This document shows, in pieces, positions 1 to 5,894 of a stretch of 6,481 nt of DNA. The stretch's first letter is position 1. Each line of letters starts with the position of its first letter. The translations under genes were made by a program, and so were the position numbers. The stretch is from Phycisphaerales bacterium (GTDB lineage: Bacteria; Planctomycetota; Phycisphaerae; Phycisphaerales; UBA1924): positions 1-6,481 of the forward strand of contig JAESUL010000038.1 of the NCBI GenBank assembly GCA_016763115.1, given 5' to 3'. A model generated the notes under the pieces. The model saw only the letters and a program-made list of their open reading frames with translations, did not search any database and was not told the origin of the DNA.

Positions 1-1
1 G

Positions 2-316
2 CAGAATGAGTTCCTCGCCGACCAGTTCGATATCGAGAACCCGACGACGAGCGGCGTGCAGTTCGACATCCTGATCGACAAGCCCACCGGATCACGCGTC
101 GAAGCAACGCCGGGCGTGGGTGAGGGCGGGGATCTGTACCAGGGGCGGGCTTATTTCCAGGCGCCGCAGATCGACGCGACCACGCTGGTCGTGTCCAAGG
201 GCGAGCGGTCGCCGGGCGAGTTGGTCCGGTGCACGGTGGTGGGGGCCGACGGGTACGACCTGATCGCTCGACCACTCGACGAGCTCGAACGCAAGGTTTC
301 GCTCAATATCGTCTAA
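2..316 (+). CDS. rimO: Ribosomal protein S12 methylthiotransferase RimO, C-terminal fragment (5' truncated)
   Basis: Only the last 104 residues are present; the open frame runs in from the left edge, so the GTG at position 56 is internal and not the start. RimO is a radical-SAM enzyme that adds a methylthio group to the beta carbon of an aspartate in ribosomal protein S12. What is visible is the end of the linker and the TRAM domain, which binds S12. The diagnostic stretch GRAYFQAPQID matches the family pattern GR-x(4)-APEID, and GADGYDLIARP near the end matches the HADEYDL signature of RimO; both separate it from the tRNA-modifying relatives MiaB and MtaB. The radical-SAM CxxxCxxC core lies outside the window, so it cannot be checked. 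The gene ends with TAA, 63 nt before the preferred ftsW start, and could be co-transcribed with it. A weak 4-bp GCCC/GGGC hairpin (322-334) lies between them without a T run. Confidence 0.82.
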   Translation, partial: QNEFLADQFDIENPTTSGVQFDILIDKPTGSRVEATPGVGEGGDLYQGRAYFQAPQIDATTLVVSKGERSPGELVRCTVVGADGYDLIARPLDELERKVSLNIV

Positions 317-379
317 ATCGTGCCCTGATCGGGCGCAGAGTTGTGCACGGATGGCGATGGGTTGACCGATGATCTGGGC

Positions 380-1855
380 ATGATCCGCCCCGGACAGGTG
401 ATTGTGTTGTGCGCGTTCGCTCTTCTGACGATGGGCGTGGTGATGGTGCAGTCCGCCGGCATGAGCGTGACGCCTTTGAGCGATGGGATGAACCCGACGC
501 AGTCCGCAGCCGTCTCCGGCGTGACTACATCATCGCTGCTGACAAGCAGAACAAGCGTCTATCTGCTGATGGCACTCGGTGCGATGATCGTTGCTTCGTT
601 TTTGCCGGTACGCCGACTCGCCGATCGGCTTGATCGCGTGGTGTGGTTTCGTCCGGGCGGGGATCTCGGGTTGCTCGTCATGGGCTCGGTGTGCCTGATC
701 GCGGTGATCGTGTCGGTCTACATCCCCGGGCTCCGTCGAGAGATGAACGGCTCGGCGCGGTGGATCAACCTCCATGTCCCCGGGCTCGAAAGCATCCAGC
801 CCTCAGAGATCGCCAAGTGGGCACTGATCGGGGTCATCGCGTGGTACGCCTCGCGGTTGGCGTCGTACCCGAGCAATCGGCTGCACCGATTTTGGACGGG
901 GCTGTTCCCCGCCGTCGCGGCCATCGGCGTGGTGGCGTTCGCGGTCGTGCTCGAAGACCTGGGCACCGGCGTGCTCATGGTCGCAGCCTGCACCATCGTG
1001 CTGCTCGGCGCGGGCGCGCGGATACGCCACTTCGCGATGTTTATCCCCATCGGGGTGATGGGCGTGGTCGCGGCCATCATGACCTCGCCGTACCGGGTGG
1101 ATCGGATTACCTCGTTTATCAATCCATACAAAGACCCCGCCGGCGACGGGTACCACATGATCCAATCACTCGCGACGGTCTCGGGCGGAGGCGTGTTCGG
1201 GCGCGGGATCGGGCACGGGCTGCAAAAATTCGGATACCTCCCCGAAGACACCACCGACTTCCTCTTCGCGGTGGTCTGCGAAGAACTCGGTTTGGTCGGC
1301 GCGGTGATCGTCATCTCGCTCTACGCCGCGATCGTCTGGACGGGCACGCACATCATCGCGCGTGAACGCAACACGCTGCTCAAGCTGATTACACTCGGGA
1401 TCATCGCGACATTCTGCATCCAGGCGATGATCAACCTGATGGTCGTCACCGGGCTTGGCCCGACCAAGGGGATCGCGCTGCCGTTGATGTCCAGCGGCGG
1501 CACGGGGTGGATTCTCACCGCGTTTATGCTCGGCGTGGTGGTCTCGATCGATCGCACGCGGGTATTCACGCCCGAAGAACTCGAAGCACAGGCATTCAGC
1601 GAAGGATTCGCCGAGCGGGCATCGCGTGATGGCGAGTTGGTCCGCGTTGTTCCTGATCGGATTGAGCGATTTGGCCCAATGGTCCGTAGGGCACGCGAGG
1701 AATCCATCGCGCCCGCGGAGATGGCCGAGTTGATCGGCAACCCGCGGATCGTGGTCAAGCCGCGCGTGCGGATCCGTCCCAAGCCCATGCCGATTGATGT
1801 TCCTGATCGTGATGACCACGATGAGTACGAGCAGCTGATGCTGCACGACGAGTAG
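380..1855 (+). CDS. ftsW: SEDS-family peptidoglycan glycosyltransferase FtsW
   Basis: This SEDS integral membrane protein polymerises lipid II into glycan strands at the septum with a cognate class B PBP. I count about ten hydrophobic segments over residues 7-392 (491 aa from this start), the usual SEDS topology. Family motifs: SIQPSEIAKW (138-147), EDLGTG (192-197), GYLPEDTTDFLFAVV (285-299) and GLGPTKGIALPLMSSGGTG (358-376). The catalytic Asp of E. coli FtsW (D297) corresponds to D293 in TTDF; the usual preceding His is Thr here. GLGPTKG and the adjacent murG favour FtsW over RodA. Odd points are a Ser/Thr-rich loop (29-58) between TM1 and TM2, and a charged cytoplasmic tail of about 100 residues (393-491) with a basic segment and an acidic end. 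I chose ATG 380 because MIRPGQ leads straight into TM1; TTG 341 and TTG 362 are in-frame alternatives, and none has a clear ribosome binding site. The stop lies 4 nt before murG. Confidence 0.9.
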   Translation: MIRPGQVIVLCAFALLTMGVVMVQSAGMSVTPLSDGMNPTQSAAVSGVTTSSLLTSRTSVYLLMALGAMIVASFLPVRRLADRLDRVVWFRPGGDLGLLVMGSVCLIAVIVSVYIPGLRREMNGSARWINLHVPGLESIQPSEIAKWALIGVIAWYASRLASYPSNRLHRFWTGLFPAVAAIGVVAFAVVLEDLGTGVLMVAACTIVLLGAGARIRHFAMFIPIGVMGVVAAIMTSPYRVDRITSFINPYKDPAGDGYHMIQSLATVSGGGVFGRGIGHGLQKFGYLPEDTTDFLFAVVCEELGLVGAVIVISLYAAIVWTGTHIIARERNTLLKLITLGIIATFCIQAMINLMVVTGLGPTKGIALPLMSSGGTGWILTAFMLGVVVSIDRTRVFTPEELEAQAFSEGFAERASRDGELVRVVPDRIERFGPMVRRAREESIAPAEMAELIGNPRIVVKPRVRIRPKPMPIDVPDRDDHDEYEQLMLHDE

Positions 1856-1859
1856 ACCA

Positions 1860-2954
1860 ATGACCAAGAAACCGCGTGCATACCTCTTTGTTGGCGGCGG
1901 CACCGGCGGGCACCTTTACCCGGCGATCGCCATCGCCGAGCAGATCCGGGCGCGCCAGCCCGATTCGCTGATCCGCTTTGTGTGCTCGAACCGACCGATT
2001 GATGCCAAGATCCTCACGGATGCGGGCGAAGACTTTGTCGCGATTGATGCCTGCCCGATGGGGCGATCGTTTGGCGCAATAACCCGGTTTATCAAGGGGT
2101 GGAGATCGTCGTACAAGCAATCGCGAGCGCTGATCTATGAGTTGTTGCCCACCCGTGATGTGATCGTGGTGGCGATGGGGGGGTTTGTCGCGCCCGCGCC
2201 GGCGTGGGCTGCCAAGCGGATGCGGGTGCCGGTGGTATTGGTGAATCTTGACGCGGTACCGGGCAAGGCCAACCTGCTGATCGCGCGGTTTGCCAACCGG
2301 GTATGCACCGCGTTGCCTGTCAGCACCAAACGGTGGCAGGTGCTCGGCCCGATCGTCCGCGAATCGGCCAAGGGCACACGCGAGCAAGGCATCAAAGCCT
2401 TCGGGCTCGACGATGCCAAACAAGCCCTGCTGGTCACCGGCGGGTCGCAAGGTGCCCAATCAATCAACGAGTTCATGTGCGCGATGGTGGGCAGCTTTCC
2501 GCAAGCGTTTGACGGGTGGCAGATCATCCACCAGACCGGCGAGGATGAAAGCAACCTCGCGTCGGTGTACGAGTGTGCCGGAATCACTGCATGGGTGAAT
2601 CCATACATTGAGCACATGGGCGATGCGTGGGGATGCGCAGACCTGACCATCGGGCGGTGCGGGGCGGGAACAGTCAGCGAAGCGTGGGCGTCGCGGGTGC
2701 CTGCGGCGTTTTTTCCGTACCCGTTCCACAAGGACCAGCACCAGAAACACAACGCCATGCCGATGGTCAACGCCGGGGCAGCGGTGCTCTTTGAGGACTT
2801 TGTGGACCCGGCGCAGAACATCAACGCCCATGGCCAGCAACTCGCCGCGATCCTTTCGAGCCCGGATCAACTCGCATCGATGCTGGGTGGTTTCGATGCG
2901 ATGGGGAGCACCGATGGCGCTGGTGCTGCTGCGAGGTTGCTGGTCGGATTCTGA
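1860..2954 (+). CDS. murG: UDP-GlcNAc:lipid I GlcNAc transferase MurG (lipid II synthase)
   Basis: This GT28/GT-B glycosyltransferase moves GlcNAc from UDP-GlcNAc onto lipid I at the cytoplasmic membrane face, making lipid II for FtsW. Its 364 residues are close to the usual 350-360. The N-terminal Rossmann domain carries GGGTGGH (12-18), the glycine loop with the conserved His, and MGGFVAP (106-112), where E. coli has MGGYVSG. The C-terminal donor domain carries GGSQGAQ (194-200), RCGAGTVSE (266-274, with the ribose-contacting Glu at 274) and HKDQHQKHNA (290-299). R167 aligns with the Arg of the GNPVR motif. Unusually, the near-invariant HEQN (E. coli 125-128) reads VNLD here (128-131) and GNPVR reads GPIVR, so the acceptor-side pocket differs. 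The ATG follows the ftsW stop by 4 nt with no good Shine-Dalgarno, so translation is probably coupled to ftsW. Identity is secure from motifs and neighbour; the effect of the substitutions is unknown. Confidence 0.92.
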   Translation: MTKKPRAYLFVGGGTGGHLYPAIAIAEQIRARQPDSLIRFVCSNRPIDAKILTDAGEDFVAIDACPMGRSFGAITRFIKGWRSSYKQSRALIYELLPTRDVIVVAMGGFVAPAPAWAAKRMRVPVVLVNLDAVPGKANLLIARFANRVCTALPVSTKRWQVLGPIVRESAKGTREQGIKAFGLDDAKQALLVTGGSQGAQSINEFMCAMVGSFPQAFDGWQIIHQTGEDESNLASVYECAGITAWVNPYIEHMGDAWGCADLTIGRCGAGTVSEAWASRVPAAFFPYPFHKDQHQKHNAMPMVNAGAAVLFEDFVDPAQNINAHGQQLAAILSSPDQLASMLGGFDAMGSTDGAGAAARLLVGF

Positions 2955-3000
2955 GGCGTGTGCAGTCTGGAGGGTTTTCTCGGACGCGCAACCCCGGGAT

Positions 3001-3022
3001 CTGCCCATCAATAGGGCGGTTT
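3001..3022 (+). terminator. Candidate hairpin terminator after murG
   Basis: CTGCCC (3001-3006) can pair with GGGCGG (3014-3019) around a 7-nt loop ATCAATA, giving a six-pair GC-rich stem with one G-T wobble. Only three T residues (3020-3022) follow, so this is a weak match to an intrinsic terminator. Its place, about 45 nt after the murG stop and just ahead of a promoter-like sequence, is what makes it plausible. It could instead be a simple mRNA-end or attenuating hairpin. Confidence 0.35.
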
Positions 3023-3043
3023 GGGTGATTCTTGGCGTTGGTG

Positions 3044-3052
3044 TGGTACACT
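3044..3052 (+). promoter_or_regulatory. Candidate extended -10 promoter for the signalling gene pair
   Basis: TGGTACACT fits the extended -10 form TGn-TAnnnT of the housekeeping sigma factor; the hexamer TACACT lies at 3047-3052. No convincing -35 is present: TTGGGT (3021-3026) is the nearest match, but its spacer would be 20 nt. A start of transcription six or seven bases downstream falls at about 3058-3059, on the second of two tandem ATGs, which would make the message leaderless. GTGT/ACAC (3041-3044 and 3048-3051) form a tiny inverted repeat over the same site. This rests on inspection only. Confidence 0.35.
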
Positions 3053-3055
3053 TGG

Positions 3056-3613
3056 ATGATGGGTGAAACTCCAAGAAATGAATCCGGCTCGACCCGCAGG
3101 CTCTGTGTGGTGCTCCACGCCGAGGGGAAATCCGCCGATTCGGGCTTGGTGCGTGCGCTCAAAAAACGCAACATGCAGGTGCTCGAAAGCGCCAATCCCC
3201 ACGAGGTTTTCGCCCGTATCTGCAACGATGAACGCGGTGGACGCAAGCCGATCCTGGTCCTCGATGGCGATGGTCCCCGCTCGCTGGGCGATCGCCTGAT
3301 CGACGCGATGGAACGATTCACCCCCGCAGCCGTCTGCTGGAATCATCTCCCCGGCGCGAACCCACCGATCCAACCCGTCGTAGGACCACTCGGGGCAGCG
3401 ATTGATGCGGCTGCAACACCCGCGGTTGAAGAGCAAGCACCGATTTCTGTTCCCGAGAGGGTGGTTGCGGGTCCAGCACCAAAGCTGAGGCTCACCGAGC
3501 CCCAAGTGGGTCAGGCTCGCCGGTCGCCGGTGAGCGCAACGGATGTGCTCGACGCGGACGAACTCGATGCGTTGCTGGCCCAAGAGATGCCCAAAAAGAA
3601 CGACGGAGTATGA
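3056..3613 (+). CDS. Unrecognised protein with receiver-like alpha/beta N-terminus and a FliM-like C-terminal motif
   Basis: I do not recognise this 185-residue protein as a named family. Residues 15-98 alternate strand-like and helix-like stretches (RRLCVVLHAEG, SGLVRALKKRN, MQVLESAN, HEVFARICND, KPILVLDGDG, GDRLIDAMERF, AAVCWNHLP) in the order expected of a CheY-like receiver. D70 sits at the end of the third strand, where a phosphoacceptor would be, but the acidic pair after strand one is missing and no beta-5 Lys is evident, so phosphorylation is doubtful. Residues 100-160 are Pro/Ala-rich and probably disordered. The last segment, DVLDADELDALLAQEM (163-178), resembles the LSQDEIDALL peptide at the FliM N-terminus. 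There is no signal peptide or membrane segment. Tandem ATGs lie at 3056 and 3059; TTG 3032 is in frame but would overlap the promoter-like sequence. The stop overlaps the next start as ATGA, so it probably works with the downstream diguanylate cyclase. Confidence 0.75.
   Translation: MMGETPRNESGSTRRLCVVLHAEGKSADSGLVRALKKRNMQVLESANPHEVFARICNDERGGRKPILVLDGDGPRSLGDRLIDAMERFTPAAVCWNHLPGANPPIQPVVGPLGAAIDAAATPAVEEQAPISVPERVVAGPAPKLRLTEPQVGQARRSPVSATDVLDADELDALLAQEMPKKNDGV
3605..3608 (+). promoter_or_regulatory. GGAG Shine-Dalgarno-like site that bears on the diguanylate cyclase start
   Basis: GGAG lies one base before the overlapping ATG at 3610, too close for normal initiation there, but seven bases before the in-frame GTG at 3616. 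Either ribosomes finishing the upstream gene re-initiate at the ATG by coupling, or the true start is the GTG, two residues shorter. It is one of the few Shine-Dalgarno-like sites next to a start in this window. Confidence 0.4.
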
Positions 3614-4992
3614 GCGTGCACAGTGCAATCAACAAACAACACGATGCCGGCGATAACTGGCGGATTGTCCTCGTCGGGCGGACCGGGCTGGATCAGTCAC
3701 TTCGTCGATTGGCGGATGTTGAGTTGATCCGTGCGCGTGATACCTTTGATGCGATCGGCGAGTTGAGCGATCCGATTGATGGTTCCTCGCCACGGGCGGC
3801 AGCCGTGATTGTTGCACGCGGGCTGCTGGTGGATGAATCCGAAGCAGCCGGGTTTGTCGGCGGGCTCCGGCTGGTCGATCCCAAGGTCCGTGTGCTGTGC
3901 GTCGATGACCTGTTCGATGCCTGCGACGGAATAGTCGAGGCGCATGGGTCGGGTCAAGAGGTTCTTGACGCGGTGCGGTTGGCCAAGCCCAAATCAGTTG
4001 TCGTCACCAAACCGGTTGGAAAGCCCGTAGTAAAACCCGTATCCGAACCCGTATCCGAACCAGAGCCTGATAAACAAGACGCCTCAGATTCGCTGCCGCA
4101 CCAGCGGGTGATGACGATGAGTTCGATCGAAGCTGCAACATCGCAGCATTCCGCGGGCATCGGGCCGATGGACGATCAGCGGGTGCTCGATGCGTTGATC
4201 GCCGGCAAATCAATCACGAGCGCAGCGATCGGGCTTATCCGGGCGCGGTGCGGGCGTGATGACATTGACTTTGTGCAAGGCGTGTCCGCCGAGGGGTGCG
4301 CGGTGATGCTCGGGCGGGCGATTGTCGGGATGCTTGTGTGCGAAGACGAGCACTGGGGCACGGGCGAACTCTCGGCCCATGCGATGTGGTTGAGCAAGTG
4401 GCTCAAACTCGAAGCCCAGCACAGTGAACTCCGCGATGCCGCGTTTACTGATTCGTTGACCGGAGCGTGGAATCGGCGGTACTTCACCCGGTTCCTCGAT
4501 GCCGCGATTGTTGAATCGCGCAAGGCACGCCAACCGCTAACGGTGTTGTACTTTGATATTGATGGGTTCAAGCAGTACAACGACCAGTTTGGGCACGCTG
4601 CGGGCGATGAGATCCTTGTCGAAACGGTCAAACTGATGCAGAGCGTGATCCGTCCATCCGACCGGGTGTGCAGGGTGGGTGGCGACGAGTTTGTGGTGAT
4701 TTTTTACGAGCCTCACGGACCAAGAGACCCGTTGAGCCGACCGCCCGAGTCGATCTACTCGATCGCGATGCGTTTCCAGCAGCAGATCTGCAAGCATGAG
4801 TTCCCCAAGTTGGGCGCAGAGGCCCCATCGACGCTTACGGTCTCGGGCGGGATCGCTTCGTTCCCGTGGGACGGTGCGGACGCCGAATCGTTGCTCGATC
4901 GCGCCGACCAGCTGGCGATGGAATCCAAACGCCAGGGCAAGAACGCAATCACGCTCGGGCCGGGCGCTGAATCGGTCTGCCGGCTCGAGTAA
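3610..4992 (+). CDS. Diguanylate cyclase with degenerate receiver-like and GAF-like N-terminal regions
   Basis: The 460-residue protein should make c-di-GMP from two GTP. The GGDEF domain runs from about 278 to 448: DSLTGAWNRRYF (281-292), FDIDGFKQYND (315-325, with metal-binding D316), GHAAGD (328-333), the intact signature GGDEF (357-361) and ADQLAMESKRQGKN (432-445). RPSD (348-351), five residues before GGDEF, is a canonical RxxD inhibitory site, so product feedback is expected. Residues 17-126 look like a receiver fold (WRIVLVG, then VRVLCVDD), but the phosphoacceptor position reads IVARG, so it is probably a pseudo-receiver. A flexible KPV/SEP repeat linker (134-154) follows. Residues 187-270 resemble the C-terminal part of a GAF domain (GRAIVGMLVCEDEHWGTGEL), too short to be complete. 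No membrane segment is seen, so it is likely cytoplasmic. It overlaps the upstream gene by 4 nt. The GGDEF call is firm; the N-terminal domains are inferred from pattern. Confidence 0.92.
   Translation: MSVHSAINKQHDAGDNWRIVLVGRTGLDQSLRRLADVELIRARDTFDAIGELSDPIDGSSPRAAAVIVARGLLVDESEAAGFVGGLRLVDPKVRVLCVDDLFDACDGIVEAHGSGQEVLDAVRLAKPKSVVVTKPVGKPVVKPVSEPVSEPEPDKQDASDSLPHQRVMTMSSIEAATSQHSAGIGPMDDQRVLDALIAGKSITSAAIGLIRARCGRDDIDFVQGVSAEGCAVMLGRAIVGMLVCEDEHWGTGELSAHAMWLSKWLKLEAQHSELRDAAFTDSLTGAWNRRYFTRFLDAAIVESRKARQPLTVLYFDIDGFKQYNDQFGHAAGDEILVETVKLMQSVIRPSDRVCRVGGDEFVVIFYEPHGPRDPLSRPPESIYSIAMRFQQQICKHEFPKLGAEAPSTLTVSGGIASFPWDGADAESLLDRADQLAMESKRQGKNAITLGPGAESVCRLE
4035..4058 (+). repeat. Two perfect tandem copies of a 12-bp unit in the cyclase linker
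   Basis: ACCCGTATCCGA occurs twice in direct succession (4035-4046 and 4047-4058), with the first three bases of a third copy following. In frame it encodes two PVSE units in the Pro/Val-rich linker between the receiver-like region and the rest of the diguanylate cyclase. The unit length is a multiple of three, so copy-number change would alter linker length without a frameshift. Confidence 0.85.
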
Positions 4993-5013
4993 ACACGCAT
5001 ACCCTCCTTTGAT

Positions 5014-5889
5014 ATGCACGAGATCGACCTGCTTGCAATAGACCTGGATGGCACCCTCATCGGGCCCGATGAACGGGTCAGCGATGCCAATATCGCTGCG
5101 GTACAGCGCGCACGCGATGCGGGGATCATCGTGCTGGTCTGCACCGGGCGTGGGCTCCGCGAAGCACGCAAAGCCCTCGACGCGATCGGACAGCTTGACC
5201 CGGTGATGGTCGCGGGAGGCTCGATTGTTGCCGACCCGACAACGGGAAAGACACTGCACCGGTTCACGATGGACGCCGAGGTTGTCCACGATGCGATCGA
5301 GATATTCCACGATGCCCAAAGCGCGGCCCTGGTCATGAAAGACCCATCGGAGATCGGGTACGACTACCTGATGGTGCATTCACGCGAGAACCATCCGCTG
5401 CACGCGATCACCGATTGGTGGATCGACGAGCACCAACTCGAAATCCGCTCGGTGCCTCAACTCTGCGAGGACGAGCACCCGCAGCACACGGTGCGGGTGG
5501 GGATGTGCGCCGAGGGGTCCATCTCGGGTCCGGTCGCCAGCAAGATCCAGCAGCACCTTGGCGAACGGGTGTCGATGTACGATTTTCCAGCGGTGATGCC
5601 GGGCGATCACGGCGGGGAGATCGTGCACATATTGGAACTCTTTGCCAAAAATGTCAACAAGTGGACCGCGATTTCATGGTACCTTGCACGCCACAGGATC
5701 GACCCGTCGCGCGTCGCGGCGATCGGGGACCAGGTCAATGAAGTCCCGATGATCGAGGGCGCCAAGGTGGGGATCGCGATGGGCAATGCGATTGACGCGG
5801 TCAAGGCACACAGCGAGTATGTCACCGAGTCCAACGCCAACGATGGCGTCGCCAAAGCGATCGATCGGCTGCTCGCGGGGGATTTCTAA
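5014..5889 (+). CDS. Cof-type HAD-IIB family phosphatase
   Basis: This 291-residue protein is a haloacid dehalogenase-superfamily hydrolase of the Cof/IIB branch, which dephosphorylates small metabolites such as sugar phosphates and cofactor precursors; the substrate cannot be told from sequence. Motif I is AIDLDGTL (8-15), with nucleophile D10 and general acid D12. Motif II is the Thr in CTGRG (T44). Residues about 85-195 form the C2 cap. Motif III Lys is probably K216 in VNKWTAI, where Cof proteins usually have KGxAL. Motif IV reads IGDQVNEVPMI (237-247): the family pattern GDxxND has become GDxxNE, a conservative change of a Mg-coordinating acid. The closing MGNA and VTESNANDGVAKAI stretches are typical of the family. 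It begins 21 nt after the cyclase stop and ends 5 nt before rsmA, so it is probably in the same transcript. No Shine-Dalgarno is visible; ATG 5014 is fixed by its closeness to motif I. Confidence 0.88.
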   Translation: MHEIDLLAIDLDGTLIGPDERVSDANIAAVQRARDAGIIVLVCTGRGLREARKALDAIGQLDPVMVAGGSIVADPTTGKTLHRFTMDAEVVHDAIEIFHDAQSAALVMKDPSEIGYDYLMVHSRENHPLHAITDWWIDEHQLEIRSVPQLCEDEHPQHTVRVGMCAEGSISGPVASKIQQHLGERVSMYDFPAVMPGDHGGEIVHILELFAKNVNKWTAISWYLARHRIDPSRVAAIGDQVNEVPMIEGAKVGIAMGNAIDAVKAHSEYVTESNANDGVAKAIDRLLAGDF

Positions 5890-5894
5890 GAACC

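Noticed and set aside
322..334. GCCC-TGATC-GGGC inverted repeat between rimO and ftsW as a terminator
   Set aside because: The stem is only four pairs and no T run follows; it is too weak to separate the two genes.
643..1365. A 240-codon + strand frame inside ftsW
   Set aside because: Its translation is dominated by Arg, Gly and His, the signature of an out-of-frame reading of a membrane-protein gene; the FtsW frame accounts for the region.
1166..1903. A 245-codon minus-strand open frame opposite ftsW, and similar ones at 2135-2824 and 2460-3074
   Set aside because: All are antisense to strongly recognised coding sequence and have low-complexity compositions with no motif; long shadow frames are expected at this GC content.
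3401..3480. Possible frameshift or pseudogene in the Pro/Ala-rich part of the small receiver-like protein
   Set aside because: The frame stays open to the ATGA overlap and the composition fits a flexible linker, so there is no sign of disruption.
4537..5379. A 280-codon open frame on the minus strand across the cyclase/phosphatase junction
   Set aside because: It lies opposite two genes with clear family motifs, its translation is rich in His/Arg/Asp as expected from the reverse of GC-biased codons, and it shows no domain. It is a shadow frame.
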